A stretch of 64,000 nt of DNA. Origin: Eurosta solidaginis. Lineage: Eukaryota > Arthropoda > Insecta > Diptera > Tephritidae. Within the stretch, counting starts at the first letter, position 1. Each line of letters starts with the position of its first letter. This document shows positions 52,271-62,783 of this stretch, in pieces. The stretch spans positions 248,001 to 312,000 of the forward strand of contig NW_027136915.1 of the NCBI RefSeq assembly GCF_040869045.1. Direction: 5' to 3'. Under the pieces are notes generated by a model, which saw only the letters and a list, made by a program, of their open reading frames with translations, searched no databases and was not told where the DNA came from. The position numbers and the translations under genes are program-made.

Positions 52271-54078
52271 GAAACCGCCCTGTTCCTGGTCAACCTTCGT
52301 CGCACATCGGATCACCAAGATCATCGACATGGTCGGACATAGGGACTGGTTGCACGTGAACTCAGAGTCCAACCCAGCAGATTTAGGTAGCAGAGGAGTA
52401 CCTGCGTCTGAATTGGTCAACAATTCGTTGTGGTGGCAGGGACCTTCTTGGCTGCAAGAAGACACTTCCCAATGGCCAGCACAAGAAAGTGACTACATCA
52501 CCTCCGTAGAGGAAAAGAGGGCAAAGACCTGCGCAACAACAACCGTCAATCCTACCGATATTCTTCAACGTTTTTCCGACCTACCTAGGGCTCTACGGGT
52601 CTTATCATACGTTATGAGGTTCTACCGAAGAACCCACCCCGAAACAAAAAATTCATTCCAGGTCATGTCGCACTTAATCTCCCCTGATGAAATTAAGGCC
52701 ACTACACGACTTTTAATTAAGATCTATCAGAAACAACATTATAGTTCCGAATATAATTATCTAAAGGCCGGAAAACCAATAGGAGGGAAAGTGCAATACT
52801 TTAACTTAATCCCTACTTAGACCAAGATGGCATCATTCGGGTAGGAGGGCGACTCGGGGCGTCAAAGGACTTAGCCTTTAATGAACGCCACCCAATCCTC
52901 CTCCTATACAACTGCAGGTTATCCCGTCTTACAGTCCTAATGTTTCATCAACAAAGTCTGCATGGGGAAAATCAACTCATGTTGCGTCTGATACGCACCC
53001 AATACTGGATACCTAACATCAAAACCATGATTAGGGCAACCATTCATAATTGCAAAACCTGCACTATTCACCGAAAACAGGCGCAGTCCCAACTCATGGG
53101 TACCCTTCCCTGCGAACGGACTACTTTTACCCGCGCGTTCACCAATACCGGGGAAGACTTTGCGGGGCCTTTCGACATCAAAAGCTACCGCGGTAGGGGA
53201 TGTCGACTGTCAAAAGGCTACGTATGCCTTTTTGTCTGTTTCTCCACTAAGGCCATCCACTTAGAAGCCACTAGTGACCTTAGTACTCCCTGCTTTCTCG
53301 CAGCCTTTGCGCGTTTTATCGCGAGAAGAGGATGTCCGAAAAACATCTACTCCGACAATGGTACAAACTTTGTCGGAGAGTCAAGATCTTTACGATCCGA
53401 GTTTAAAGCCTTCCTGGCAAAAAGCCGAGACAAAACAGTCTCAAAGTACAATCATCAAGCATTAAGCTGGCATTTTATTCCCGCCGCTGCTCCACATATG
53501 GGCGGCTTGTGGGAGGCGGGAGTGAAGAGCTTCAAAAGCCACTTCAAAAAGATCGCGTCTCCCCATAAGTACACCATGGAGGAGTTCCAAACCCTTTTGT
53601 GCAGGATTGAGGCGTGCCTCAACTCGCGCCCACTTAGTCCAGGTTCGAATGACCCAACGGATCTGGAACCACTAACCCCAGGACATTTCCTACCGGCAGC
53701 CACCTACTGGCTCCGCCAGAACCAGAGGCTAGTGAAAGCTCTGCCTCGATGATAAATCGGTGGCAGAAACTCAAAGCCCTCCATCATACTTTCTGCAAGC
53801 GATGGAAGGCGGAATATCTATCCGAACTTCAAAAACGAGTGAAGTGGAAGCATCCCAAAGAAAACATACAAGTGGGAGATCTCGCCGTCCTCAAAGAGGA
53901 CAACTTATCTCCCAACGAATGGAGGTTAGGACGAGTCGTCAATGTACACCCCGGCGAAGATAACCGAGTACGTGTAGTCGACCTCATGACCGAGAAGGGT
54001 CAAGTCAGACGACCTTTGGTCAAACTGATCCTTCTCCCTACGGAGATCGATTGTGAGAGGACCACGGGCTCCTCTTAA
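52230..54078 (+). pseudogene. BEL RNase H remnant and integrase
   Basis: LWTDSTIVLAWIRKPPCSW marks the second half of RNase H. After a frameshift near 52,800 the integrase follows: zinc site (HQQSLHGEN; CKTCTIHRK), catalytic Asp in GEDFAGPFD, Asp in YSDNGTNFVGE, Glu in GLWEAGVKSFK. A one-base loss near 53,690 shifts the frame before the C-terminal GDLAVLKEDNLSPNEWRLGR domain, ending at 54,078. Confidence 0.9.
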
Positions 54079-54209
54079 CAATCCCTCCTTTCCTCCCCAT
54101 CCCTCTTTTCAAAATCTACCCTAACCTAACGCAGATCCTCTATCTACCACAGAACCTAGATGGACTCAGCCCATTCTACCCTTAAGCTTCCAAAGCAAAC
54201 CCAAATTCA

Positions 54210-54497
54210 CTCGTTCTCCCATAACGAGGACACCAGAAACCATCCCATTCACTCGTTATCCCATAACGAGGACATCATAAAAGCCTAACGCAGAAGGGCG
54301 AACCGATCTGCCACAGAACCTAAAGGCGTTCAGCCCATTATCTTTCTTAATGCCCAGCTCTCGTTCACCCCGAACGAGGCCAACAACCCGCTTAACCCAG
54401 CTCTCGTTCACCCCGAACGAGGCCAACAACCCGTATAACCCTGCTCTCGTTCCCCCGAACGAGGCCAACACAATCCTGACGCAGATCCCCAATCTGC
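54210..54497 (+). repeat. Series of small hairpins in BEL 3' region
   Basis: Stems CTCGTTCT/ATAACGAG (54,210, one mismatch), CTCGTTAT/ATAACGAG (54,252-54,270), CTCGTTC/GAACGAG (54,360-54,378; 54,403-54,421; 54,446-54,463) and GCAGAT/ATCTGC (54,481-54,497; weaker one at 54,131). Loops are 3-5 nt. Stem variants are compensated on both sides. Confidence 0.88.
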
Positions 54498-54572
54498 CAC
54501 ACAACACAAATAAAAACCACCCGCTCCCCGAAGGTCGCTGGTTTTACTACATATGCATTAAATTTGACTTAC

Positions 54573-55337
54573 GATTCACGACCTTCTTCGTTCATATGGG
54601 CATTTGGATTGAAATTGTTTACTTGGAGCTCTTGCGAATCTTCATCAGTATTATGACTTGGAGTATTACGAGTGTAAACTCATCATCATCTTTCGGGTCT
54701 GGTGCATAAGAGTCCTAAACTCATTTGAATATTAATAAACATTTGGCATACCAATCGAATATTTTATTCGGAGATACATACCTCCTCATCTTCAACTTTT
54801 GGCATATCTGGCGAGTAATAGAGCGTTTGTGCTGGCTGAGTTTGTACACTGTTCATTAGTTGGTTTTCTTGATGTTGGAAATTTTTAGCATTTCGTATAA
54901 TTTATTGCATATCGGCAAAAGTTAGATGAAAGGGCAAAGGTGGTACTGGTACATCCGTATTATTTGAAATAGCTTGTCTCATTTCCGGTAATGTCATATT
55001 GTAAGAAAATATGGGTGCAGGGTTTGAGGTGGATGGTGCATCAGGGTTATTGGCATTAACTGCATTGCCGCTCATATTATGAGTGAATAACATAGACCCG
55101 CCAGCGGCGGCAGCACTATTCGCACCCATAGCAGCAACAGCTGCGGCTGCATTTTGTCTTTGAAGAGCTGCCTGCAAATTCTTTCTTGTCAAGAATAGGT
55201 TTGCGTTCATGTTGTACAGAACCACTTCGCATTCCACTGGCTAAACATTTTTGTAGACGACAAAATTGACAGCGATTTCGATGATGTTTTGGTAACTTCA
55301 CAATTCATAGAACCACAACATCGATATCCCAATTGTT
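54573..55337 (-). pseudogene. Hr78: Hr78-like nuclear receptor, DNA-binding domain end and hinge, with intron
   Basis: The minus strand encodes [18 protein letters not shown], then (after one extra base) [19 protein letters not shown] and VQHERKP, the second zinc finger and C-terminal extension of an NR2C/NR2D-type receptor such as Hr78. A Gln/Ala/Asn-rich hinge follows in another frame, with an in-frame TAA at about 54,903, to DMPKVEDEE and a GTATGT donor (54,781). A 67-bp intron (54,781-54,715) leads to a second exon (54,714-54,573; DSYAPDPKDDDEFT) ending at GTAAGT; it contains a frameshift. Such receptors bind hormone-response DNA. Retained introns show a genomic copy. Confidence 0.78.
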
Positions 55338-55340
55338 TGC

Positions 55341-56966
55341 GGTGGAACGGCATCAAAAAAAATCAACAACTCTCACAAAACAGAGAAAGCCGTCAACAAG
55401 CAGTTCAGATGACTTTTTTAATGACGACTCAAACGATGAATCATACAAAGAGGATCTAGAAGATGAGCTAGACAAGATGTATCGTGCAATTGCTAAAGAT
55501 AGCGATTCTAATTTTTCGGATGAATCTAAAATTGTCACCACACGCCCCATAAAGCGAGTTAAACAACAACCACAGCAACGCAAAACTCCTATTGGGCCAC
55601 CGAATGCCTCTACAACGCCACGTCCAACTGCCTCTACCACGCCACGTCCAACTATCACAACAACGCCACGACCAACGTCTACAGTCGCCCAAAAAAGTCA
55701 GCCTTCACAATTGCTACTTCTCAGAAAATCCTTTGCTGCTAATGTAAATCGTTCGATTGAGCCTATGGCAGGTGTTAAGCGTGCTCGTAATGATTTAGAT
55801 ATCAGCGATAGTGACGCAGATGTATCGGGCATCGCGCGGAAACGCTTCTTATTAGCAAAGTCATCATCAAATGTGGCAAGCGGTAGAGATAATGAACAAC
55901 AGCAACAACATAATAAAACTTCAAATTCCAGCGAGATTACTATGCTTATGAGAAAGACGAATCAACAACAACGGCAAACTCTAAATGGTAGAAAAATAAT
56001 TAAGTTAAAAACGGATGGTCTTGCATTATTGGAGGAACCAAAACGAAATACAACAACAAGAATTATAGAAAAGCGTACATTAATGGATGGTAACTGTGTT
56101 ACATTGAGGATGACGCAGCAACCTAGATTTCTACAAACTGTGCGTAGTAATAATAGTAATATTAAAACTACAGCAAAATCTTCCACACAAACATCAACTT
56201 CAACATCACGCACTCTTATAACAATGCCAAAGAAAATGCAACATGCGCGCCGTCTGTCTTTACCAAAACGTCGAAGTACGTCATCTGCTATTACGAAGCC
56301 GATACCAAAGTCTACAGTCAAGCGTAAATCAACAAATGAGAGTATTGAGGAAAATAAAGCAATAGAAGCAGAACCCCTCTCAACAACTATAGAGGATTTT
56401 GAGACTATGCCCACTTTCACAATAGTCAATATAAACGATATAATTAATAAAAAAGGAGATGTACTAATTTCGAAAAGTGACAAAACACAGAAATTAGATG
56501 ACAACGATATGTCAGATGATTACGCTTTGGTAGAAAACAGAAAACCTGATGACTATTCTCCTGTTAAGCCGGAACGTCGCAAATTTGTGCCGCCCATTAA
56601 AAAAGCAAGTGGCGATGTTCGCCTGCCTAGAAGTCCTATGACCACGTCAACAAAAAGCCACCAACTCCGAAAATTCTCAATCACATACTTACAAAAAAAA
56701 AATCATCGCCAACTAATCCCAATTCATCCCCTAATAGTAATAAAGTGAACTCAAGTATTTCGTCTGATAAGCCCGCACCACGTATACTTAATTCCGTAGT
56801 AGTAACGAAAAAAAAAAAAAAAACTCAACCTGTCAAACCGATGATAGCAAATTTTGATGATTCAGATAATGAAGATTCATATCAATTTTCATTAGATGGA
56901 GATGAGGATATGGGTGGGTTAGATGAAGATAAGGACGATACAAACGATCCAACTAATTTTGTATAG
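55341..56966 (+). CDS. Unknown nuclear-type low-complexity protein, one frameshift
   Basis: A long plus-strand frame (about 470 codons) begins at or before 55,341 and reads KQRKPSTSSSDDFFNDDSND, acidic DLEDELDKMYRAIAKDSD, Thr/Pro repeats (TTPRPT x4, 55,612-55,680), basic and Ser-rich stretches, and FTIVNINDIINKKGDVLI. A frame change near 56,650 leads to PPTPKILNHILTKKK, a related KPAPRILNSVVVTKKKKK, and an acidic end (DDSDNEDSYQF) with stop at 56,964. Acidic/basic alternation suggests a chromatin or nuclear protein; no family recognised. The start may lie in a lost upstream exon, since the Hr78 breakpoint is at 55,338. Confidence 0.6.
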
Positions 56967-57702
56967 GTATCAGCAACTGTAAAGCTTTTTCAATAACACG
57001 TCGATCTAATAAAGTTTGTATTTGCGCAACTGCTGTGGCAGGACTATGCATGGGATCCATATTGAGATTTAGATTTTGCGTATTATTGTTATTTGCACTG
57101 TTGGTGAGATTTTGTAAGCATTGTGGGCTGCTATTATCCAAATAATCATCATCATCATCAATCTCCACCGCCAGTCACCTAAAAGGAAAATAGAAAGACA
57201 AAAAAATTAATTAATAAAGAGAAATAAAATTCAACAATGAAAATTAAAATAAAAGCCTGGACGTATTGTTTTTCATACCCTGTATCTGAGTAATAGTATC
57301 ATTACTGCCACGTCCTAAAACTGAATTGACAAGCGCTTCCGGAATACGTATTTGTTCTTCCACTGTAGTACGAGCTGTTGAGGCCAAACGTTGTGCTACT
57401 GCTGCAGCTTGGGCTAATGCTTGTGAAATATTAGCAGCCCCTCCGCCACCAGCGTTACTGCCATTTGAATTATTATACTCATTTCCCGGGCTGGTAAAAC
57501 GTTTCATTTCTGGACCGGAATCGTTGTCTTCATGAGAACGCTTAAAACCTGCACCCGGTGTTGGTGATGCAGCCACACCTGCGCTATTTTGCTGTGAGGC
57601 ATTTGGCTGTATCGTTGCCGCTATCTGTTTGGCACGTTGCAGTGCAGCAGCAAAGGCCTGCGATTGATTTAGGTTAGAGCGTGCTCCAGCAAATTCACTC
57701 AT
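56967..57702 (-). pseudogene. Psi-like: Psi/FUBP-like KH-domain RNA-binding protein, 5' exons
   Basis: ATG at 57,702 opens MSEFAGARSNLNQSQAFAAA, then ALQRAKQIAATIQP, FKRSHEDNDSGPEMKRF and EEQIRIPEALVNSVLGRGSN. The A(L)QRA(R/K)QIAA block, the KR..ED.....KR box and a first KH domain with GRGS are typical of FUBP/KSRP/Psi single-stranded nucleic-acid binding proteins. A donor after ATACAGG (57,278) and an acceptor (TTTTCCTTTTAG) before 57,178 define a 100-bp intron. The second exon is frameshifted at a GAT run near 57,160 and is cut at about 56,967. The other KH domains are absent. Confidence 0.68.
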
Positions 57703-59100
57703 TTTATATATATATGGATTTTTTCACTAATCTCAAAATAGTTTCTTCCCAAGTAAATTTATGGGTTTCACACTACAAATTCTATTAGATAATACTTTGA
57801 AACAATATATTATGTACCGTGATGCCTTTTTCACTTGAAAAAATCAATTATATTCTGTTTTAAGATAAAATCGCAAAAATTTAACAGACACCACATGAAT
57901 TCTTTCACGTAAAATCAGATGAATGAAGAAACGGCGAAATAGATCGAATGATTTATTTACCGTTTGTTTCAATTCATTTGAAATTTGCACTCTCTACACG
58001 GGTATGAATGTTCATTTTTCTGTTGTCTTCTACCGTTGGCATATTTGTAACCAACGTACGTACATATGTATGTATGTATTCCTACTTGGTTCGGCATATC
58101 ATATTAGTGCTGCATCAAGTGACGCACACTGGTACCGAAAACCCGCAAAAGAAACAAAATCGGGATCGGCTTTTTTGACCCGGGCAGTCACAAAACATGC
58201 TTACGCAAAAAAAAAATATATACAGGCAAACACCTCCTTCAAAATTAATTGCTCTCATTTACAAACAAAAAAAAAAAAATTTTTTCTTTTGGATGTTTGA
58301 TTTTTTTTTTGCCGTCGGTACTGTCTGCTTTTTGGCGGGGGGGTAGGAATTGTTGTTTCTCAACAACAAACATCACAAACAGTCATTATAAGGGCTCGGT
58401 ACAAAAACAATCCGAGTCCCGAAATTAAAGAATCCCGACAAGACAAAATCCCGAAATGGGAAAAGTGAACTGTTTCTACCGGCCTAGTGTGCTACTGCCC
58501 CAGTGACCTAGTTTCTTTTCAAGGGCAAGCAAGTACCTGTATGTACATATATATACTCGCACACCACAAATTCACCATACCAGCTGTCAGCTAACCAAGA
58601 AATACACGACAGAGTTGCATGGTACATTTAACATAATGGTACGTGCAGATAGAACGCGTCATGAAGAACGCATCGCCAATCTGCATGTAAGCACCGGCAG
58701 TTGGTACATTTTCCAATTTAATTACGATGCCCGCTCTTCGTCATGAGCTGTCGCACAAAATTAAATCAATACCGTCGTCAACCTCTCCGGTTCGTTTTAA
58801 ACTCGTTTTAGTCATATAGTTTAACGTACGGTTGTTAATAAAACACCACGCGTATCACGAAACCAAGTAATTTTGCGCGGGTGGCTTGGAATCACGTCCG
58901 CTCCAACCTCCCACACACCGCAATCTTGCTGGTTTTGTTGAAATACATAAGCTGCTCGAAATCACAGCACTAACTACTTTGCAAAAACGCTCTCGTCACT
59001 CCACGTCAGTTGACTAGTCATTTTACGGTGATAGGTTATATTCGTAGTCACATTTGCATGGGCGTGGGTAGGTTTTGTAGCGTAATAATATAATACACAA
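57703..59100. other. Noncoding; 5' flank of the Psi-like copy and unidentified sequence
   Basis: No supported gene. It contains CCCGAAAT-type phrases (58,420-58,460), ATGTATGTATGT runs near 58,060, and at 58,981-59,061 the inverted copy of the 20,360 repeat. It lies between host-gene sequence and the BEL 3' tail, so a breakpoint back into BEL should exist between about 57,800 and 59,200. Confidence 0.5.
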
Positions 59101-59223
59101 CTGACGAAATACATGCGCTGCAGCGAAAACGCGCATCACCCAACCAACCTCACGGCCACTCGCCCTGGCACATCCATAAAATGCCACAGTCGCCCTGAGA
59201 GCGAGACGACCACGTTATACGCT

Positions 59224-59433
59224 GGAACGGAGACCTCGGCCTCTTCGTCCAACCCAGAAAAACCTCAAAACCCTCCAGTCTGGAACGGAGACCTCTGCCT
59301 CTTCGTCCAACCAACAAAAAAACCGCAAATCTGGAATGGAGACCTCGGCCTCTCCATCCGGACCGAAAAAAAAAAACCAAAGAATAACAAACAATGGTGC
59401 CACTCTGGAACGGAGACCTCGGCCTCTTCGTCC
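59224..59433 (+). repeat. Four copies of a 27-nt hairpin
   Basis: Units at 59,224-59,250, 59,282-59,308, 59,333-59,359 and 59,407-59,433. Each has the stem GGA-a-CGGAGA with TCTTCGTCC and a loop CCTCGGCC-like; the third has TGGAGA with TCTCCATCC, changing both sides. Spacers differ in length and sequence, so only the hairpin is conserved. Confidence 0.88.
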
Positions 59434-59724
59434 AGCCTTACTGGCCATCGACAATTCACATATTACATTCTGAATTTCTATATTTAAGAATTATGTATAA
59501 TTCAATGGCAAGAAATATTCACTTCACTGTTCATAACCGCTAATTCTTTCATCTTAGCTCAGGTGGCATGCTAAGCAAGTCGAAAGGCATTCCCGGCCAT
59601 GTTGCGTCGCAGACGAACTCTTCACTTAGATTAAGTTTAGTGTGTAAGTCTTATAATAATTTTTCTCGTTTCAGCGGAGGTCATTGGCGGAAAACGATGT
59701 TGCGTATCGCAAGGGGGGCCGGCA
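59434..59724 (+). other. Probable BEL 3' internal tail before the 3' LTR
   Basis: Noncoding. Ends GTTGCGTATCGCAAGGGGGG CCGGCA just before the LTR; the purine run is a plausible polypurine tract for plus-strand priming. The same lead-in precedes the LTR-like sequence at 33,226. Confidence 0.6.
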
Positions 59725-60205
59725 TGTTTAGGCAGGATGCCTAACTTTTCCGCATCTGATTGCGACCCCCCAATGCAACTCTGCAAATCGATACTCGATA
59801 CTCGAATTAATTTATAACCACCCACACCATCGCCCTCATGCATGTGCATGCATGTACAGGCACGTGTATGTGTGCTTTTTGTCAGCACTCATGCATATGC
59901 ATGTCGGGGTGCCTTTCCCCTCCAAAACGGAGGATTTTGCGGGTCAACGGTTGTAGCTTGCTATACAACCGGCCTCTTTGATTTCAACAGCCAACGCGTA
60001 CACATCTGCCTCCAGCGATTTCTGCCGTAGTCACATATTCACAAGGTAATATATTTTCCTGTATATTTGTTAGCTACCCAATAAAACATATCATTATAAC
60101 GAGAAATCTCGTATTCTCCTATTTTTATTTCCACACGCCATATTCCCATTGAGATCGACCCCGGTGCGCCCACCTCTCCAGGATTAGACGCACAGCGGCC
60201 GAACA
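59725..60205 (+). repeat. 3' LTR of the BEL insertion
   Basis: 481 bp, TGTTTAGGCAGG to GGCCGAACA, about 98% identical to 47,746-48,239. TTGAA follows at 60,206-60,210, matching the five bases left of the 5' LTR. Immediately after it the interrupted gypsy pol resumes. Confidence 0.95.
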
Positions 60206-61858
60206 TTGAAAATTGGCCTATGAAATCTAAGTGACGAATTTGACGAGGTGTTGATGAGTCTTGTTTTTTCAAGAAAGCAAATGTTAACGGTTTGCGATCT
60301 GTCCAAATGACAAAATCGCGTCCTTCTAAAGCATATATAAAATGTTTTACAGCTAAATATATTGCCAATAACTCACGATCATATGTGCTATATTTTTGTT
60401 GAGCAGCAGATAGTTTTTTCGAAAAGAAAGAGTCTGCTTACATTGCTCGAAGTGATGTTTTGTTTCTGGCGTCCATGCAATTAGGCTTTTGTCTTTTTTC
60501 TTGTTTCCTGGAATTAACTTGATAAGGGGTTGTTGATGTACAATTGCAAGCGGAATGAATCTCCTATAAAAATGTATCATGTTCAGAAAACCTTTAAGTT
60601 CAAAAACTTTCGTGGGTATCGGATAATTCACGATGGCTTCAATTTTTGCTGGATTTGGTGCTATGCCTGTACTGGAAATCACATGTCCTAAGAAAAGTAT
60701 TTCAGACTTTCCAAATTCACATTTTGAGGGATTAATGGTGAGGCTAAAGAGACGCATCCTTTCAAAAACTTTACGCAAATGTTGTAAATGTTCAGCTGAT
60801 GATGACGACGCTACACAAATGTCATCCAGATAGCAAAATGTGAATTCTAAACCTGCTAAAACTTCATGCATGAAACGCTGGAATGTCTGTGCTGCGTTAC
60901 AAAGGCCAAATGTCATACGTGTAAACTCGAAAAGGCCAAAAGGTGTTATGATAGCCGTCTTCGGAATATCCTCCGTTCTAATCGGAATTTGATTATAAGC
61001 ACGATTTAAATCGATTTTACTAAAAATACACTTTCCGTACATAATATTACTAATGTCTTGTATGTGTGGCAAGGGTTATTTATCTGGCATCGTTTGTGCG
61101 TTGAGTGCTCTATAGTCCCCGCAAGGCCGCCAAGATCCGTTAGGTTTACGAACCATATGAAGTGGTGAGGTATACGGACTCTTCGATGGTCTACATATGC
61201 CAAGCTGCACAAGGAAAAAAAATTCTTCCTTTGCAGCTTTCAATTTCTCGTCAGTGAGTGGACGAGGTTTTGCCGTGACAGGTGGACCATGTCTTTCAAT
61301 TACATGCTCGGTTGCCGTAGATGAAGACGATGAAATTTTGTTTAACTGAGTTTTGTCAGAAAATTCAGCTAAGAGCTGACTATAGGTTGAGGATGAATCA
61401 CACGTCTTGATTGAACTGTAATTTTTGCTTAACATGTTGATACCTTTCGTTTGAAATTTAGTGAGTGCATCGACGATAGACGAGTTTTTAACATCAACAA
61501 CTAACCCGAAATTATTTAAAAAATCAGCCCCAATTATATTGTAATGCGTGAATGCTATTACAAACGTCCATTCGAATTTTCGTTTAAGTCCAAAATCAAT
61601 CAGTATTCGAATGGTGCCAAAAGTTGGAATAGGGCTGTTGTTTGCTGCGAAAAGTACGGGAGAAGTTCTTGTCAAATTTCCAATACCCGAGGAAGAAATC
61701 AAGGAAACATCTGCGCCAGTATCGATTAAAAACTTGCGTTTGGTGGAGCGATCTGTGATAAAAAGAAGTTTCGAAAAAAAAAACAAGTTGTTAGAAAGTC
61801 CAGAGCTTGCTTCAATTTGATCATCGACGACGCTATCAAATGACGTCGTCGACGAAGC
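60206..61858 (-). pseudogene. G2 protease, reverse transcriptase and RNase H start
   Basis: Entered by the -1 shift at 61,867-61,861. Protease FLIDTGADVSLI; RT SPLHMVRKPNGSWRPCGDY, a TAA at 61,076-61,078 shared with G1, then [37 protein letters not shown] and [15 protein letters not shown] further frame change near 60,360 precedes RNase H (YALEGRDFVIWTDRKPLTFAF). It is interrupted at 60,206 by the BEL insertion. Confidence 0.9.
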
Positions 61859-62783
61859 TAGTTTTTTTGATAAGAACAGGGTTTCTGGCACTGATTTGCT
61901 TTTTCACCAAATTTTGTGTGATACCAGCACACATCGGCAGTTTTTATGTTAACAGGCTATGATAATTTTGAAGTTTGAGCATCGCTTCTGAGTAACTGAT
62001 TAAGTTTACTTTCCAAACGATCAATGGGCTGCTCAATTTGTGAAAATCGATCGTGGTTATGGCGATTACTACTGCTGTGAACAGCTTCGACATGTTGTTG
62101 CGTGCCTACAGCTTCAATAATGCTGTTACGCATAGTGTCAATTATCTCATCAGCAATTTTAGCAAGGCTTTCAACTGACATGGACGGTTGGGTTTTAGTT
62201 ACACCAACAATTACTGCACGTGCTGCAGTTGGTAAAGGTTGCAGCCAAAAGTCTTTTATAATTTGTTGATCACGCGTAACCTTAGTTCTTTGAAGCTGTG
62301 TCAACATACGACTTGGTTTGTTGTCACCTAATTGTATACCGGAGGACAATTGCTCTAGACGAGTTAAAGATGACGCTGAAAATTTATCAATGAGAGTTTA
62401 TTTAAGGACTCCGAACTTGTTGCTGATTGGTGGATTGTCGATAACATCATAAGCTTGATCGAAAAGCGCTCATCTAAATTGACGATGGTGGCGTTAAACT
62501 TATCTTCATCCTGCTGCAAACCATGAATCTGAAGGTATGCTTCTAGTCGAATAAACCATGAATGGATATTAGTTACTGCATATCCTTGTAGTTTTGGTGG
62601 CTGTGATTTAATTAACACGGCTGCTGCTGCACTTGATGGGTTGACCATGATGTTGGATGCATCAGCAAAATGTTCCTCTTGTTGTTCCATTTCATGCTGA
62701 TAAAGTTGTGGCTGTTCGGATTCGTATAAACCACGGCTCGCGAAACTTCTGGTTATTGGCGCTAGTTGTGGAGAGTTGAACAT
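61859..62783 (-). CDS. G2 gag, two frames
   Basis: Same organisation as G1 gag: start MFNSPQLAP (62,783), frame change between about 62,397 and 62,366, the CxxH...C knuckle, and the gag TAG at 61,858-61,860 after the A-AAA-AAC heptamer. Only a few residues differ from G1 (for example YFSSM/YYSSM, VHNSS/VHSSS). Confidence 0.85.

Larger units (their letters stand above)
48240..54540 (+). mobile_element. BEL/Pao internal region with gag-pol, defective
   Basis: After a ~900-bp leader, gag-protease-RT-RNase H-integrase run on the plus strand. Defects: a TAA near 49,858 in gag, a ~300-bp deletion near 52,224 that removes the first half of RNase H, and frameshifts near 52,800 and 53,690. The 3' region 54,080-54,500 carries a series of small hairpins. 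The element's own sequence appears to end near 54,540, where host-gene sequence begins although the 3' LTR lies 5.2 kb further on. Confidence 0.92.

Noticed and set aside
59224..59433. Coding region with repeated ETS/SASSS residues
   Set aside because: The repeat is conserved as a hairpin with compensatory changes; frames on both strands are incidental and lack domains.
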